A DNA stretch of 64,000 nt, taken from Enterobacter sp. RIT418. Its GTDB lineage: Bacteria; Pseudomonadota; Gammaproteobacteria; Enterobacterales; Enterobacteriaceae. The stretch spans positions 266,450 to 330,449 of the forward strand of contig NZ_QBJD02000002.1 in NCBI RefSeq assembly GCF_003057745.1, read 5' to 3'. The notes beneath the pieces were generated by a model. The model was given only the letters and a program-made list of their open reading frames with translations. It was not told the DNA's origin and did not search any database. Numbering within the stretch: position 1 is the first letter of the stretch; every line of letters starts with the position of its first letter. Made by a program: the position numbers and the translations under genes. Shown here one piece after another: positions 22,975 to 34,553 of the stretch.

Positions 22975-23922
22975 ATGATCAAGCTCGGCATCGTGATGGA
23001 CCCCATCGCAAAGATTAACATCAAGAAAGACTCCAGCTTCGCTATGCTGCTTGAAGCGCAGCGTCGCGGCTATGAGCTTCACTACATGGAGATGAACGAT
23101 CTCTACCTGATCAACGGTGAAGCCCGCGCGCGTACCCGCATCGTTAACGTCGAGCAGAACGTCGACAAATGGTACGAATTCGGCAGCGAGCAGGATATTG
23201 CCCTCGCCGATCTTAACGTCATCCTGATGCGTAAAGATCCGCCGTTCGACACCGAGTATATTTACTGCACCTACATCCTCGAGCGCGCCGAAGAGAAAGG
23301 GACGCTGATCGTCAACAAGCCGCAAAGCCTGCGCGACTGTAACGAGAAGCTCTACACCGCCTGGTTCTCCGACCTGACGCCGGAAACGCTGGTGACCCGC
23401 AGCAAAGCGCAGCTGAAAGCCTTCTGGCAGAAGCACGGCGACATCATCATGAAGCCGCTGGACGGCATGGGCGGCGCGTCGATTTTCCGCGTGAAAGAGG
23501 GCGACCCGAACATTGGCGTGATTGCCGAAACGCTTACCGAGCTGGAGACGCGCTACTGCATGGCGCAGAACTACCTTCCCGCGATTAAGGACGGCGACAA
23601 GCGCGTGCTGATCGTCGACGGCGAGCCGGTACCTTACTGCCTGGCGCGTATTCCGCAGGGCGGTGAAACCCGCGGCAATCTGGCCGCCGGTGGCCGCGGC
23701 GAGCCGCGTCCGCTGAGCGAAAGCGACTGGGAAATTGCCCGCCGCGTGGGCCCAACCCTGAAGGCCAAAGGGCTTATCTTCGTCGGGCTGGACATCATCG
23801 GCGACCGCCTGACGGAAGTAAACGTCACCAGCCCAACCTGCATCCGCGAAATCGAAGCGGAGTTTCCGGTGTCAATCACCGGCATGCTGATGGACGCCAT
23901 CGAAAAACGGATACAGAAGTAA
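22975..23922 (+). CDS. gshB: Glutathione synthetase GshB
   Basis: Protein of 315 aa (E. coli 316). The start [11 protein letters not shown] at 22975 has GGAGAAG upstream; a weaker in-frame ATG is at 22963. It joins gamma-glutamylcysteine and glycine with ATP. The ATP-grasp fold is evident: [12 protein letters not shown], the glycine-rich loop [14 protein letters not shown], and the metal-binding end [14 protein letters not shown]. It is followed by yqgE and ruvX as in E. coli. Confidence 0.97.
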   Translation: MIKLGIVMDPIAKINIKKDSSFAMLLEAQRRGYELHYMEMNDLYLINGEARARTRIVNVEQNVDKWYEFGSEQDIALADLNVILMRKDPPFDTEYIYCTYILERAEEKGTLIVNKPQSLRDCNEKLYTAWFSDLTPETLVTRSKAQLKAFWQKHGDIIMKPLDGMGGASIFRVKEGDPNIGVIAETLTELETRYCMAQNYLPAIKDGDKRVLIVDGEPVPYCLARIPQGGETRGNLAAGGRGEPRPLSESDWEIARRVGPTLKAKGLIFVGLDIIGDRLTEVNVTSPTCIREIEAEFPVSITGMLMDAIEKRIQK

Positions 23923-24004
23923 CCCACCAAAGAGTGACAGCGTTGCCGTTTCTCAGCATACTGGACGCTGTCGCTTTTTAAACCAGGAAACAGACCCTCT
24001 GACA

Positions 24005-24565
24005 ATGAATTTACAGCATCACTTTCTTATTGCCATGCCTGCACTCCAGGACCCTATTTTCCGCCGCGCGGTCGTTTATATTTGTGAGTACAACGAAGAT
24101 GGCGCGATGGGGATTATCATCAATAAGCCGCTGGAAAACCTTCAGGTAGAAGGGATTCTGGATAAGCTGAAAATCACGGCGGACGCGCGTTTACCGGAGA
24201 TCCGTCTTGATAAACCGGTGATGCTGGGCGGGCCACTCGCAGAAGATCGTGGTTTTATCCTGCATACGCCGCCGGTCTTTTCTTCAAGCATTCGCATCTC
24301 TGATAACACCGTGATTACCACCTCCCGGGACGTGCTGGAAACGCTGGGCACCGCGGAACAGCCTTCCGAAGTGCTGGTTGCCCTGGGCTATTCCTCATGG
24401 GAAAAGGGCCAGCTTGAGCAGGAAATTCTGGATAACGCCTGGCTGACGGCCCCCGCAGATATGAACATCCTGTTTAAAACGCCTATCGCCGATCGCTGGC
24501 GCGACGCGGCGAAGCTGATTGGCATCGATATCCTGACCATGCCCGGCGTGGCGGGACACGCATAA
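24005..24565 (+). CDS. yqgE: YqgE (AlgH family, DUF179) protein
   Basis: Protein of 186 aa. The family signature is clear: [19 protein letters not shown] and [11 protein letters not shown] near the N-terminus, [16 protein letters not shown] in the middle, and [15 protein letters not shown] near residue 130. Its biochemical role is unknown, although the gene is widely conserved next to ruvX. Its TAA shares one base with the ATG of ruvX (TAATG), which indicates translational coupling. Confidence 0.93.
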   Translation: MNLQHHFLIAMPALQDPIFRRAVVYICEYNEDGAMGIIINKPLENLQVEGILDKLKITADARLPEIRLDKPVMLGGPLAEDRGFILHTPPVFSSSIRISDNTVITTSRDVLETLGTAEQPSEVLVALGYSSWEKGQLEQEILDNAWLTAPADMNILFKTPIADRWRDAAKLIGIDILTMPGVAGHA

Positions 24566-24981
24566 TGAGCGGAACCCTCCTCGCCTTTGATTTCGGCACC
24601 AAAAGCATCGGCGTTGCCATCGGCCAGCGCATTACCGGCACCGCGCGTCCGCTGACGGCGATAAAAGCGCAGGACGGCACGCCCGACTGGTCGCTGATCG
24701 AACGTCTGCTGAAAGAGTGGCAGCCCGATGAGGTAATCGTCGGCCTTCCGCTTAACATGGACGGCACCGAACAGCCGCTCACCGCACGCGCCCGTAAGTT
24801 TGCCAACAAGATCCACGGCCGCTTTGGTTCGGTGGTGAAGCTGCACGATGAGCGCCTGAGCACCGTTGAAGCCCGCGCCGGGCTGTTTGAGCACGGTGGT
24901 TTCCGCGCGCTCAACAAGGGCAGCGTGGATTCCGCCTCAGCGGTGATCATTCTCGAAAGCTATTTCGAGCAGGGCTACTGA
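24565..24981 (+). CDS. ruvX: Holliday-junction resolvase-like nuclease RuvX/YqgF
   Basis: Protein of 138 aa with an RNase H-like fold. [16 protein letters not shown] carries the first catalytic Asp, [11 protein letters not shown] the second motif, and [10 protein letters not shown] the third. Family members process 16S rRNA precursor ends and resemble Holliday-junction resolvases; essentiality in E. coli has been linked to the rRNA role. It overlaps yqgE by one base, and its end overlaps the convergent yggR end by seven bases. Confidence 0.94.
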   Translation: MSGTLLAFDFGTKSIGVAIGQRITGTARPLTAIKAQDGTPDWSLIERLLKEWQPDEVIVGLPLNMDGTEQPLTARARKFANKIHGRFGSVVKLHDERLSTVEARAGLFEHGGFRALNKGSVDSASAVIILESYFEQGY

Positions 24982-25967
24982 CCGCGCGATATCCGCCCCT
25001 GCGCGCGGCGCTCGGCAAGGCTTTGCTCAAAATTCTGCATTCCCACCTGCAGTCCGGTCTGAATCACGCCGGGCAGCTGGTGCGTCTTTCCTTCGCGGAT
25101 GAGATTCGCAACCGCTGAGGTATTGATCAGCAGCTCAAAAATCCCCACTCGTCCGCCCTGCACGTCCGGAAGCAGCTTTTGCGCCAGCACCGCGCGGAGG
25201 CTTCCTGCAAGCTGATGACGCACGGGATCTTTTTCCTCGGCGGGAAAGGTATCCACCAGACGCTCAACCGCCTGCGCCGCGCCCCGCGTGTGCAGGGTCG
25301 CCAGCACCAGATGTCCGGTTTCCGCCGCCGTGAGGGCCAGGCGTATGGTTTCGCTGTCGCGCAGTTCGCCGAGTAAAATCACGTCCGGATCTTCACGCAG
25401 CGCGCCGCGCAGGGCGTCAGAGAAGGAAGGCGCGTGCTGCCCCACCTCCCTCTGCTGGATGAGGCAGCGCTCGCTCTGATAAACAAACTCGACCGGATCT
25501 TCCAGCGTCAGGATATGCCCGTCGGTGTGGTGGTTGAGAAAATCGACCATCGCGGCAAGCGTGGTGGACTTCCCGCTGCCGGTCGCTCCAGTGACTAAAA
25601 TCAGCCCGCTCTCGCTGGATAGCAGCTCGGGCAGCGCCCGCGGTGCGCCAAGCGATGAAAGCTGCGGGCAGGCCAGCGGCAGCAGGCGCAACGCCACCGA
25701 CGCTCCCTTCATGTGCTTAAACGCGCTGCCGCGCAGGCGCTGAAGGTTGGCAAGCATGACCGAAAAATCGACCTGCCCGTTCGCCCACCAGGCCCCCTGC
25801 TGCTCGTCGTTAAGCCAGTTTTTTAATAACGCCTCAACGTCGGGAGGCGGAAACGGCGCGGGTTCAAGCCTGCCGAGCCTGCGCCAGCGCGGCGGCGAAT
25901 CACTGCACAGGTGTAGATCGGAGACGTTATGCTTTACACTAAGCGCCACCATTTCTTCCAAAACCAT
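24975..25967 (-). CDS. yggR: PilT-like type IV pilus ATPase YggR
   Basis: Protein of 330 aa using the start [20 protein letters not shown] at 25967; the frame extends upstream without support. The Walker A motif GATGSGKST, Walker B region [16 protein letters not shown], and His-box [16 protein letters not shown] identify the PilT/GspE ATPase superfamily. No type IV pilus genes are nearby, and the E. coli counterpart is likewise an orphan. It is divergent from yggS with only 16 bases between start codons, so the two promoters overlap the opposite genes or each other. Confidence 0.93.
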   Translation of the reverse strand: MVLEEMVALSVKHNVSDLHLCSDSPPRWRRLGRLEPAPFPPPDVEALLKNWLNDEQQGAWWANGQVDFSVMLANLQRLRGSAFKHMKGASVALRLLPLACPQLSSLGAPRALPELLSSESGLILVTGATGSGKSTTLAAMVDFLNHHTDGHILTLEDPVEFVYQSERCLIQQREVGQHAPSFSDALRGALREDPDVILLGELRDSETIRLALTAAETGHLVLATLHTRGAAQAVERLVDTFPAEEKDPVRHQLAGSLRAVLAQKLLPDVQGGRVGIFELLINTSAVANLIREGKTHQLPGVIQTGLQVGMQNFEQSLAERRAQGRISRGQ

Positions 25968-25983
25968 ACGATCATCCTCTGAA

Positions 25984-26685
25984 ATGAACGACATTGCGCA
26001 TAACCTGGCACAGGTCCGGGATAAAATCTCAGCCGCTGCAACGCGTTGCGGCCGTGCTTCAGAAGAAATTACGTTACTTGCAGTCAGCAAAACCAAGCCT
26101 GCGAGCGCTATCGCAGAAGCGATTGCCGCCGGGCAGCGTGCGTTTGGCGAAAACTATGTGCAGGAAGGCGTGGATAAAATTCTGCACTTTCGTGAGACGG
26201 AGAATACCGATCTGGAGTGGCACTTTATTGGCCCGCTGCAGTCGAACAAAAGCCGTCTGGTGGCAGAGCATTTTGACTGGTGCCACACCATTGATCGTCT
26301 GAAGATAGCCACTCGTTTGAACGAACAGCGCCCGGCAACAATGCCTGCACTTAACGTGCTGATTCAAATCAACATCAGCGATGAAAACAGCAAGTCCGGC
26401 ATTGCGCTTGACGAGCTGGATGCGCTGGCCGCCGAGGTGGCTGCGCTGCCGCAGCTAACCCTGCGCGGGCTGATGGCCATCCCCGCACCTGAGTCAAGTT
26501 ATGAAAGGCAGTTTGCCGTGGCACGGCAAATGGCTGTAGCATTTGAGGCGCTTAAAGCGCGCTATCAAACGGTAGACACGCTTTCTCTGGGCATGTCGGA
26601 TGATATGGACGCCGCCATCGCGGCAGGCAGCACTATGGTGCGCATCGGTACGGCAATTTTCGGTGCGCGCGACTACTCCAAATAA
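25984..26685 (+). CDS. yggS: PLP homeostasis protein YggS (PLPBP family)
   Basis: Protein of 233 aa (E. coli 234). The start MNDIAHNLAQVRDKI at 25984 matches the family. PLP is bound by the Lys in LLAVSKTKP; ENYVQEG, WHFIGPLQSNK and the C-terminal LSMGMSDD-like motif (LGMSDDMDAAIAAGSTMVRIGTAIFG) complete the alanine-racemase-like barrel. It has no enzyme activity known and maintains vitamin B6 pools. It is first gene of the yggS-yggT-yggU-rdgB-hemW operon, 21 bases from yggT. Confidence 0.95.
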   Translation: MNDIAHNLAQVRDKISAAATRCGRASEEITLLAVSKTKPASAIAEAIAAGQRAFGENYVQEGVDKILHFRETENTDLEWHFIGPLQSNKSRLVAEHFDWCHTIDRLKIATRLNEQRPATMPALNVLIQINISDENSKSGIALDELDALAAEVAALPQLTLRGLMAIPAPESSYERQFAVARQMAVAFEALKARYQTVDTLSLGMSDDMDAAIAAGSTMVRIGTAIFGARDYSK

Positions 26686-26706
26686 TAAGGAAAACTGAGG
26701 AACGCC

Positions 26707-27273
26707 ATGAAGACGTTGACTTTCCTGCTCTCAACGGTCATTGAACTGTACACGATGGCGCTTTTGCTGCGCGTCTGGATGCAGTGGGCCCGCGTTGATT
26801 TTTACAACCCATTCTCGCAGTTTGTGGTGAAAATTACCCAGCCAGTGGTTGGGCCGCTGCGCCGCATTATTCCTGCGATGGGGCCCATCGACAGTTCCTC
26901 CCTGCTGGTGGCCTTTATCCTTAGCGTGATCAAGGCCATCGTGCTGTTTATGGTCATCACCTTCCAGCCGATCATCTGGATCGCCGCCGTTCTCATTCTG
27001 GTGAAAACCGTCGGGCTGCTGATCTTCTGGGTGCTGCTGGTGATGGCGATCATGAGCTGGGTAAGCCAGGGCCGTAGCCCGGTGGAATACGCGCTGATCC
27101 AGCTGGCCGAGCCGCTGCTGCGCCCGATCCGTAACCTGCTCCCTTCCATGGGCGGCATTGATTTCTCGCCGATGATCCTTGTCCTGCTGCTGTACGTGGC
27201 GAACATGGGGATCGCCGAACTGCTGCAGGCCACGGGCGACATGCTGCTGCCGGGGCTGTGGATGGCGCTATGA
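26707..27273 (+). CDS. yggT: YggT family inner-membrane protein
   Basis: Protein of 188 aa with four predicted transmembrane helices arranged as two YGGT repeats. Each ends in a similar loop ([38 protein letters not shown]), followed by [12 protein letters not shown] and [12 protein letters not shown]. Family members have been linked to osmotic tolerance and, in cyanobacteria and plastids, to membrane organisation; the role here is open. The stop overlaps the yggU start by four bases (ATGA). Confidence 0.93.
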   Translation: MKTLTFLLSTVIELYTMALLLRVWMQWARVDFYNPFSQFVVKITQPVVGPLRRIIPAMGPIDSSSLLVAFILSVIKAIVLFMVITFQPIIWIAAVLILVKTVGLLIFWVLLVMAIMSWVSQGRSPVEYALIQLAEPLLRPIRNLLPSMGGIDFSPMILVLLLYVANMGIAELLQATGDMLLPGLWMAL

Positions 27274-27566
27274 GTGCGGTGAGCGCCTGCGCTGACGGGC
27301 TGGTTTTACGGCTGTATATTCAGCCGAAGGCCAGCCGCGACAGCATTGTTGGCCTGCATGGCGACGAGCTAAAAGTCGCCATTACCGCCCCGCCGGTGGA
27401 CGGCCAGGCCAATGCGCACCTGACCAAATATCTGGCAAAACAGTTTCGCGTCGCCAAAAGCAACGTCATCATTGAAAAGGGCGATCTTGGGCGACATAAA
27501 CAGGTAAAAATCCTTAATCCGCAAGCAATCCCGACGGAAGTCGCGGCTCTGACAGAACAGGACTAA
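27270..27566 (+). CDS. yggU: YggU (DUF167) protein
   Basis: Protein of 98 aa. The start at ATG 27270 overlaps the yggT stop; an ATG at 27258 inside yggT is also in frame. The DUF167 core is plain: [33 protein letters not shown] and [12 protein letters not shown]. Structures are known for the family, but the function is not. It is translated in a coupled fashion after yggT and followed after three bases by rdgB. Confidence 0.92.
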   Translation: MSAVSACADGLVLRLYIQPKASRDSIVGLHGDELKVAITAPPVDGQANAHLTKYLAKQFRVAKSNVIIEKGDLGRHKQVKILNPQAIPTEVAALTEQD

Positions 27567-27569
27567 CCC

Positions 27570-28163
27570 ATGCAGAACGTTGTTCTCGCTACCGGTAACG
27601 CCGGTAAAGTGCGCGAGCTGGCCTCGCTTTTAAATGATTTTGGGCTGGACGTGGTGGCGCAAACCGAGCTTGGCGTTGATTCCGCTGAAGAGACGGGCCT
27701 GACGTTTATCGAAAACGCGATCCTGAAGGCTCGCCACGCCGCGCAGATCACGGGCCTGCCCGCGATCGCTGACGACTCCGGCCTGGCCGTAGATTACCTC
27801 GGCGGCGCGCCGGGTATTTACTCCGCCCGCTATTCCGGCGAGGACGCGACCGACCAGCAGAATCTTGAAAAGCTGCTGGTTGCCCTGAAGGACGTGCCGG
27901 ACGAGCAGCGCACCGCGCAGTTTCACTGCGTGCTGGTCTACATGCGCCACGCGGAAGATCCGACGCCGATCGTTTGCCACGGCAGCTGGCCGGGCGTGAT
28001 TACCCGCGAAGCGGCGGGCAGCGGCGGCTTTGGCTATGATCCGATTTTCTTTGTCCCGACCGAGGGCAAAACCGCTGCGGAGCTGACCCGCGAAGAAAAA
28101 AGCGCGATTTCCCACCGCGGGCGCGCGCTGAAACTGTTACTGGAAGCGTTACGTAATGGCTAA
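27570..28163 (+). CDS. rdgB: dITP/XTP pyrophosphatase RdgB
   Basis: Protein of 197 aa. It hydrolyses non-canonical purine nucleotides (dITP, XTP) to monophosphates and so keeps inosine and xanthine out of DNA. The HAM1/RdgB motifs are present: [51 protein letters not shown] and the terminal [10 protein letters not shown]. The last eight bases overlap the start of hemW. Confidence 0.97.
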   Translation: MQNVVLATGNAGKVRELASLLNDFGLDVVAQTELGVDSAEETGLTFIENAILKARHAAQITGLPAIADDSGLAVDYLGGAPGIYSARYSGEDATDQQNLEKLLVALKDVPDEQRTAQFHCVLVYMRHAEDPTPIVCHGSWPGVITREAAGSGGFGYDPIFFVPTEGKTAAELTREEKSAISHRGRALKLLLEALRNG

Positions 28164-29304
28164 TTTGCCGCCTTTGAGTCTCTATATTCACATCCCGTGG
28201 TGCGTGCAGAAATGCCCGTACTGCGATTTCAACTCGCACGCGCTGAAGGGCGAAGTGCCGCACGATGACTACGTTGCGCATCTGCTGGCCGACCTGGACG
28301 CCGATGTACCTTACGCACAGGGACGTGAAGTTAAGACCATCTTTATCGGCGGCGGTACGCCGAGCCTGCTGTCAGGCCCGGCGATGCAAACGCTGCTGGA
28401 CGGCGTGCGTGCGCGCCTGAACCTGGCAGCGGATGCTGAAATTACGATGGAAGCCAACCCCGGCACCGTTGAGGCCGATCGCTTTGTCGACTATCAGCGC
28501 GCGGGCGTGAACCGCATCTCCATCGGCGTGCAGAGCTTTAGCGAGCCGAAGCTGAAGCGCCTGGGTCGCATCCACGGCCCGGAAGAGGCGAAGCGCGCGG
28601 CAAATCTGGCGACGGGGCTGGGTCTTCGCAGCTTTAACCTGGATTTGATGCACGGCCTGCCGGACCAGTCTCTGGAAGAGGCGCTGGACGACCTGCGCCA
28701 GGCGATTGCGCTGAACCCGCCGCATCTGTCCTGGTATCAGCTGACCATTGAGCCGAACACGCTGTTTGGCTCGCGCCCGCCGGTGCTGCCGGACGACGAC
28801 GCGCTGTGGGATATCTTCGAGCAGGGCCACCAGCTTCTGACCGCGGCGGGCTACCAGCAGTACGAAACGTCCGCCTACGCGAAGCCGGGCTACCAGTGTC
28901 AGCACAACCTGAACTACTGGCGCTTTGGCGACTATCTGGGGATTGGCTGCGGCGCACACGGCAAGGTGACCTTCCCGGACGGACGCATTCTGCGCACCGC
29001 CAAGACGCGCCACCCGCGCGGGTATATGGAAGGGCGCTATCTGGAACGCAGCCACGACGTCGAGGCCGCGGATAAGCCGTTTGAGTTCTTTATGAACCGC
29101 TTCCGCCTGCTGGAAGCCGCGCCGCGCGCGGAGTTCTCTCTCTACACCGGACTGCCGGAAACGGTGATCCGCCCGCAGATTGACGAAGCGCTAGTGCAGG
29201 GGTATCTCACCGAGTGTGATGAATACTGGCAGATCACCGAGCACGGCAAGCTGTTCTTAAACTCCCTTCTCGAGCTGTTCCTCGCCGAAGATCCTGAAAG
29301 CTGA
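28156..29304 (+). CDS. hemW: HemW-type radical SAM haem chaperone
   Basis: Protein of 382 aa. The cluster motif [10 protein letters not shown] (Cys 16, 20 and 23) has Phe where true HemN coproporphyrinogen dehydrogenases have a fourth Cys, which is the HemW signature. [24 protein letters not shown] and NLDLMHGLP are typical of the barrel, and the HemN C-terminal domain follows. HemW binds and inserts haem rather than making it. It is the last gene of the yggS operon. Confidence 0.94.
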   Translation: MANLPPLSLYIHIPWCVQKCPYCDFNSHALKGEVPHDDYVAHLLADLDADVPYAQGREVKTIFIGGGTPSLLSGPAMQTLLDGVRARLNLAADAEITMEANPGTVEADRFVDYQRAGVNRISIGVQSFSEPKLKRLGRIHGPEEAKRAANLATGLGLRSFNLDLMHGLPDQSLEEALDDLRQAIALNPPHLSWYQLTIEPNTLFGSRPPVLPDDDALWDIFEQGHQLLTAAGYQQYETSAYAKPGYQCQHNLNYWRFGDYLGIGCGAHGKVTFPDGRILRTAKTRHPRGYMEGRYLERSHDVEAADKPFEFFMNRFRLLEAAPRAEFSLYTGLPETVIRPQIDEALVQGYLTECDEYWQITEHGKLFLNSLLELFLAEDPES

Positions 29305-29360
29305 ATCAGGATTTTGCATCCCGCTCTGCCGGCTGAAGGAAAGGCTGGCAGAGTGTGGGG

Positions 29361-29723
29361 ATGGAAATAATTCGTTCATACGCAAAGCAGCTCAGACGCG
29401 AGCTGACACAGGAAGAGAGACGGCTTTGGTATTTACTGCGCAGCCGCCGTTTCGAAAATTATAAGTTTCGCCGACAGCACCCGGTAGGTAACTACATTCT
29501 GGATTTCGCCTGCTGCGCGGCTCGGCTGGCCGTTGAGCTGGATGGAGGACAACACGATGAAAATCAGGAATACGATCGCCAAAGGACGATTTGGCTGAAT
29601 GCCAAAGGCTGGCATGTGATTCGCTTCTGGAACAACGAACTGTGGAATAACGAAGAAGCAGTGTTAGAAAAGATCCTTGAGATGCTTCAAGCGCTGCAAC
29701 CCTCACCCCGGCCCTCTCCCTGA
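29361..29723 (+). CDS. DUF559 endonuclease-like protein
   Basis: Protein of 120 aa from ATG 29361 (an in-frame GTG lies six bases earlier). It carries the DUF559 pattern: AKQLRRELTQEERRLW, FRRQHPVGNYILDFAC, LAVELDGGQHDE and WHVIRFWNNEL. These fall in the Vsr/PD-(D/E)XK-like nuclease superfamily, with Asp and Glu in ILDF and VELDG as likely metal ligands. The substrate is unknown. Its last residues (PSPRPSP) and stop are encoded by a palindromic repeat. It takes the place of yggM-ansB found here in E. coli. Confidence 0.8.
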   Translation: MEIIRSYAKQLRRELTQEERRLWYLLRSRRFENYKFRRQHPVGNYILDFACCAARLAVELDGGQHDENQEYDRQRTIWLNAKGWHVIRFWNNELWNNEEAVLEKILEMLQALQPSPRPSP

Positions 29724-29814
29724 AAGGGAGAGGGAGTAACCCATTGAAGAAGGTTAAGGTGAGGGAGCAAACCATCCCCTCGCCCCTTTGGGGAGAGGGT
29801 TAGGGTGAGGGGCG
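29700..29814. repeat. GC-rich palindromic (REP/BIME-like) repeat pair
   Basis: Two oppositely oriented copies: CCCTCACCCCGGCCCTCTCC followed by its hairpin partner AGGGAGAGGG, and further on CCCCTTTGGGGAGAGGG continuing into TTAGGGTGAGGGG. The outer CCCTCACCC/GGGTGAGGG arms make the whole unit a large inverted repeat. It lies between the convergent DUF559 gene and yggN, and resembles the units at 34280 and 45879. Confidence 0.85.
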
Positions 29815-29821
29815 AAGTGAA

Positions 29822-30538
29822 TTACTTCAGCGTCCCCACCAGCGCCTTCCGGCTGTCTTCCAGCGACACCACGCGCTGGCACACGTCTTTGCCGAACTGC
29901 TGGAAATCTGCTTCCTGATTCTTCCACTCGTTCTGAATCGAGGTCTGCAAGCCGCCCAGGCTGCCCAGCACGCCCTGCAGCGGGTTACCGCCGCCTTTCA
30001 GCACGGCTTTCGCGCCCATTTCGTTAATGCTGTCCTGCAGGATGCCGCCCATCGCCTGGTTCACCAGGTTTTGCCCGTCGGCGCGAACCTCATCAATCGC
30101 CTTGTAGTGGAACGTCAGGCCGTCGGTGCGGTGCTCGATAATGCGGTTCATCTGCTCTTTGAGCTGCTTGTCCAGCTTCGTCAGGCGGGTGCGCATGTTG
30201 CTGCTCTCACCCACCTCTTTGGTGATGATCTTATCCAGCGCCACGCGGCTTTTCTCAACGCGGCTTAATGCGCCCTGGTCAATCCACGGCAGCGCGGTGC
30301 GCAGTTCGGCCTGGTAATCTTTCGCCTGCTCGCGCTGTGCGGCGGTCAGGTTATACGCTTTGCCGTTAAAGGTCACGCTGCCGTCCGGGGTAATCACCAG
30401 ATTGCCGTTCTCGCCTTTGACCTGCACGGTTTGCGGGCTTAACACCACGTCGTCACGCGGGGTGACGCTACATTGATAATCCGCATGAGCGGTGGTTCCG
30501 ATTGCCATTAAAGCAACAGCCAGCAACGTTTTGCGCAT
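29822..30538 (-). CDS. yggN: YggN (DUF2884) probable periplasmic protein
   Basis: Protein of 238 aa (E. coli 239). The start MRKTLLAVALMAIGTTAHA at 30538 gives a clear signal peptide; a few upstream codons are in frame. The mature part opens DYQCSVTPRDDVVLSPQTV, contains charged helices (residues about 75-150), and has a second Cys near the end (FGKDVCQRVV). Function is unknown. It is the last of three minus-strand genes trmB-yggL-yggN. Confidence 0.92.
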   Translation of the reverse strand: MRKTLLAVALMAIGTTAHADYQCSVTPRDDVVLSPQTVQVKGENGNLVITPDGSVTFNGKAYNLTAAQREQAKDYQAELRTALPWIDQGALSRVEKSRVALDKIITKEVGESSNMRTRLTKLDKQLKEQMNRIIEHRTDGLTFHYKAIDEVRADGQNLVNQAMGGILQDSINEMGAKAVLKGGGNPLQGVLGSLGGLQTSIQNEWKNQEADFQQFGKDVCQRVVSLEDSRKALVGTLK

Positions 30539-30595
30539 CTTAAACACTCCCTCAGACAAAATGGGCCAGCTTATGCTGGCCCCTTACTTGCTTTA

Positions 30596-30922
30596 TTAGT
30601 CCCACCAAACGTCGAAAAGTTCGCTGATGCGAACATCTTCCGCCTTGTGGTCTTCAAGCCATTTGCGCACCAGCGCCTGATGTTCTTCGGTGCATTTTCC
30701 CACTTCCTGGGTGCAGATCAGCCCTTCCCACGCGAGGTAGCCGCTACCGTCAAAGGCCAGCTTGTTCGGCTCGATCACGTCGTTGATGAACGCATCAACG
30801 TCCTGGTCGATCTGCTCAACGCTGGTGCCTTCCGGGAAACGCCACGCAACGGAGAAACCGATTTCCTGGAATTCTTCGATGTGCATTTTTTTACGCAGAC
30901 GACGGCTACGATTCTTTGCCAT
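30596..30922 (-). CDS. yggL: YggL (DUF469) protein
   Basis: Protein of 108 aa starting [20 protein letters not shown] at 30922, the E. coli length. The basic N-terminus followed by the DUF469 core (GFSVAWRFPEGTSVEQID, LAFDGSGYLAWEGLI) and an acidic tail ending LFDVWWD is diagnostic. Reports for E. coli link it to 50S ribosomal subunit assembly. Its start shares one base with the trmB stop, so translation is coupled to trmB. Confidence 0.94.
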   Translation of the reverse strand: MAKNRSRRLRKKMHIEEFQEIGFSVAWRFPEGTSVEQIDQDVDAFINDVIEPNKLAFDGSGYLAWEGLICTQEVGKCTEEHQALVRKWLEDHKAEDVRISELFDVWWD

Positions 30923-31641
30923 TATTTTACCCTCTCGAACATTAAGTCCCATACGCCGTGGCCAAGACGATGGCCACGCTGTTCAAATTTCGTTACCGGA
31001 CGTGAGTCCGGACGCGGTACATAGTCGTTGCTTGCAGACTGGTTTTTATACCCGTCCAGAGACGACATCACTTCCAGCATGTGCTCTGCATAAGGTTCCC
31101 AGTCGGTCGCCATATGGAAAACGCCGCCCAGCTTTAGCTTACTTTTCAGCAGCTCTGCAAACGGCGCCTGAACGATACGGCGTTTATTATGACGCGCTTT
31201 GTGCCATGGGTCAGGGAAAAAGAGCTGAACCATGTTCAAAGAATTGTCAGGAATCATTTTGTGCAGCACTTCCACCGCGTCGTGACACATCACGCGCAGG
31301 TTCTCAACGCCCTCTTCGTGCGCCGTTGCCAGGCATGCGCCTACGCCCGGCGAGTGCACCTCAATGCCGAGGAAATTCTGCTCCGGGCGCGCTTTCGCCA
31401 TGGTCACCAGCGAGGTGCCCATGCCAAAGCCGATCTCCAGCGTCACGGGCGCATCGCGGCCAAACAGCTCGGTAAAGTCGAGCGGCTGCTCGCTGAACTC
31501 AACGCCCATCACCGGCCAGTAGTTGTCCAGCGCGTGTTGCTGCCCTTTTGTCAGGCGGCCCTGACGGCGGACAAAGCTGCGAATCCGGCGCAGCGGGCGA
31601 CCGTTTTCATCAAATTCCGGTGAAATGACGTCGTTTTTCAT
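30922..31641 (-). CDS. trmB: tRNA (guanine-N7)-methyltransferase TrmB
   Basis: Protein of 239 aa with start [15 protein letters not shown] at 31641. It places m7G at position 46 of tRNAs using S-adenosylmethionine. The cofactor loop [16 protein letters not shown] and the catalytic/tRNA-binding block [16 protein letters not shown] are visible, as is [13 protein letters not shown]. It is divergent from mutY across a 144-base spacer and followed by yggL. Confidence 0.96.
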   Translation of the reverse strand: MKNDVISPEFDENGRPLRRIRSFVRRQGRLTKGQQHALDNYWPVMGVEFSEQPLDFTELFGRDAPVTLEIGFGMGTSLVTMAKARPEQNFLGIEVHSPGVGACLATAHEEGVENLRVMCHDAVEVLHKMIPDNSLNMVQLFFPDPWHKARHNKRRIVQAPFAELLKSKLKLGGVFHMATDWEPYAEHMLEVMSSLDGYKNQSASNDYVPRPDSRPVTKFEQRGHRLGHGVWDLMFERVK

Positions 31642-31785
31642 AAAAGAGTTGTCTGCTTGTGAGAGTGTTCGGGAAACGGGCATTATCCAAAGTTAAGGCG
31701 TCTATGCAAGCATGGGAAAGATCCGGTTTACAGCGGATGGGCGCTGTGCTGCAATCTGCGTCCCTGAATATGCGAATCGATGACC

Positions 31786-32838
31786 ATGCAAGCCTCTCAA
31801 TTTTCAGCCCAGGTGCTGGAATGGTACGACAAATACGGCCGTAAAACCCTGCCCTGGCAAATTGAAAAAACGCCCTACAAAGTATGGCTCTCCGAGGTGA
31901 TGTTGCAACAAACGCAGGTTGCAACGGTGATTCCCTATTTCGAACGCTTTATGGCGCGCTTTCCTACGGTCACGGATCTGGCGAACGCGCCGCTAGACGA
32001 GGTGCTGCACCTGTGGACGGGGCTGGGCTACTACGCCCGCGCGCGCAACCTGCACAAGGCGGCGCAGCAGGTGGCGACGCGTCATCACGGCAAATTCCCG
32101 GAAACCTTCGACGAAGTGGCTGATTTACCCGGCGTCGGGCGCTCAACCGCGGGCGCCATTCTCTCCCTTTCTTTAGGCAAACATTTCCCGATCCTCGACG
32201 GCAACGTGAAGCGCGTGCTCGCCCGCTGCTATGCGGTCGACGGCTGGCCGGGCAAAAAAGAGGTCGAAAAGCGCCTGTGGGAGATTAGCGAAGACGTTAC
32301 GCCCGCTAAAGGCGTCGAGCGGTTTAACCAGGCGATGATGGATCTCGGCGCGATGGTCTGTACCCGCTCAAAGCCGAAGTGCGAGCTCTGCCCGGTCAAT
32401 AACCTCTGCGTGGCCTACGCCAATCAGTCATGGGCGCAGTATCCGGGCAAAAAGCCCAAGCAAACGCTGCCGGAGCGCACCGGGTATATGCTGCTGATGC
32501 AGCACGGCGATGAAGTCTACCTTGCCCAGCGCCCGCCGAGCGGCCTGTGGGGTGGTCTATACTGCTTCCCACAGTTTGAAGATGAAACAGCATTACGCGC
32601 GTGGCTTGAACAGCGCGGAATCGCTGCCGATAACCTCACGCAGCAGACCGCGTTTCGCCACACCTTCAGCCATTTCCATCTGGATATTGTGCCTATGTGG
32701 CTTCCCGTGTCTTCATTCACCGCCTGCATGGATGAAGGGAGCGGTCTCTGGTATAACTTAGCGCAACCGCCATCAGTCGGACTGGCGGCTCCCGTGGAGC
32801 GCCTGTTACAGCAATTACGTGCTGGTGCAATGGTTTAG
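31786..32838 (+). CDS. mutY: Adenine DNA glycosylase MutY
   Basis: Protein of 350 aa, the E. coli length, with start [18 protein letters not shown] at 31786. It removes adenine mispaired with 8-oxoguanine. The helix-hairpin-helix [16 protein letters not shown], the catalytic Asp region [12 protein letters not shown], the four-Cys 4Fe-4S loop [17 protein letters not shown] and the C-terminal NUDIX-like 8-oxoG recognition domain ([12 protein letters not shown]) are all present. It heads the mutY-yggX-mltC group. Confidence 0.97.
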   Translation: MQASQFSAQVLEWYDKYGRKTLPWQIEKTPYKVWLSEVMLQQTQVATVIPYFERFMARFPTVTDLANAPLDEVLHLWTGLGYYARARNLHKAAQQVATRHHGKFPETFDEVADLPGVGRSTAGAILSLSLGKHFPILDGNVKRVLARCYAVDGWPGKKEVEKRLWEISEDVTPAKGVERFNQAMMDLGAMVCTRSKPKCELCPVNNLCVAYANQSWAQYPGKKPKQTLPERTGYMLLMQHGDEVYLAQRPPSGLWGGLYCFPQFEDETALRAWLEQRGIAADNLTQQTAFRHTFSHFHLDIVPMWLPVSSFTACMDEGSGLWYNLAQPPSVGLAAPVERLLQQLRAGAMV

Positions 32839-32863
32839 CACCGGCAACAAAAGAGGAATGATT

Positions 32864-34269
<1,406 letters not shown>

Positions 34270-34279
34270 AAAACTAACG

Positions 34280-34360
34280 CCCCTCACCCTAACCCTCTCC
34301 CCAGAGGGGAGAGGGAACTTGAACACCCTCTCCCCTCTGGGGAGAGGGCAGGGTGAGGGG
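34280..34360. repeat. GC-rich palindromic repeat, second locus
   Basis: Two inverted copies of the motif CCCTCACCCTAACCCTCTCC with hairpin CCAGAGGGGAGAGGG, separated by about ten bases (ACTTGAACA region). This is the same family as at 29700 and 45879. It lies between mltC and nupG and can form a long cruciform, probably limiting transcription from mltC. Confidence 0.85.
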
Positions 34361-34553
34361 AACAAACCGCACCCACTCCCCCCCATACGAAAACGTTATT
34401 TGCATCACAATCCAGTCTGCAAATTAATATGGATTGCATTTTTTTGCGGGAGGTAACAAAACATAACCTCACCTGCTGATAGAATTGCATCAAATAACAA
34501 CCCTGAATGTTCCTATAACAACATATCTCCCGCTCACTTGTGAGGAAAGTAAC

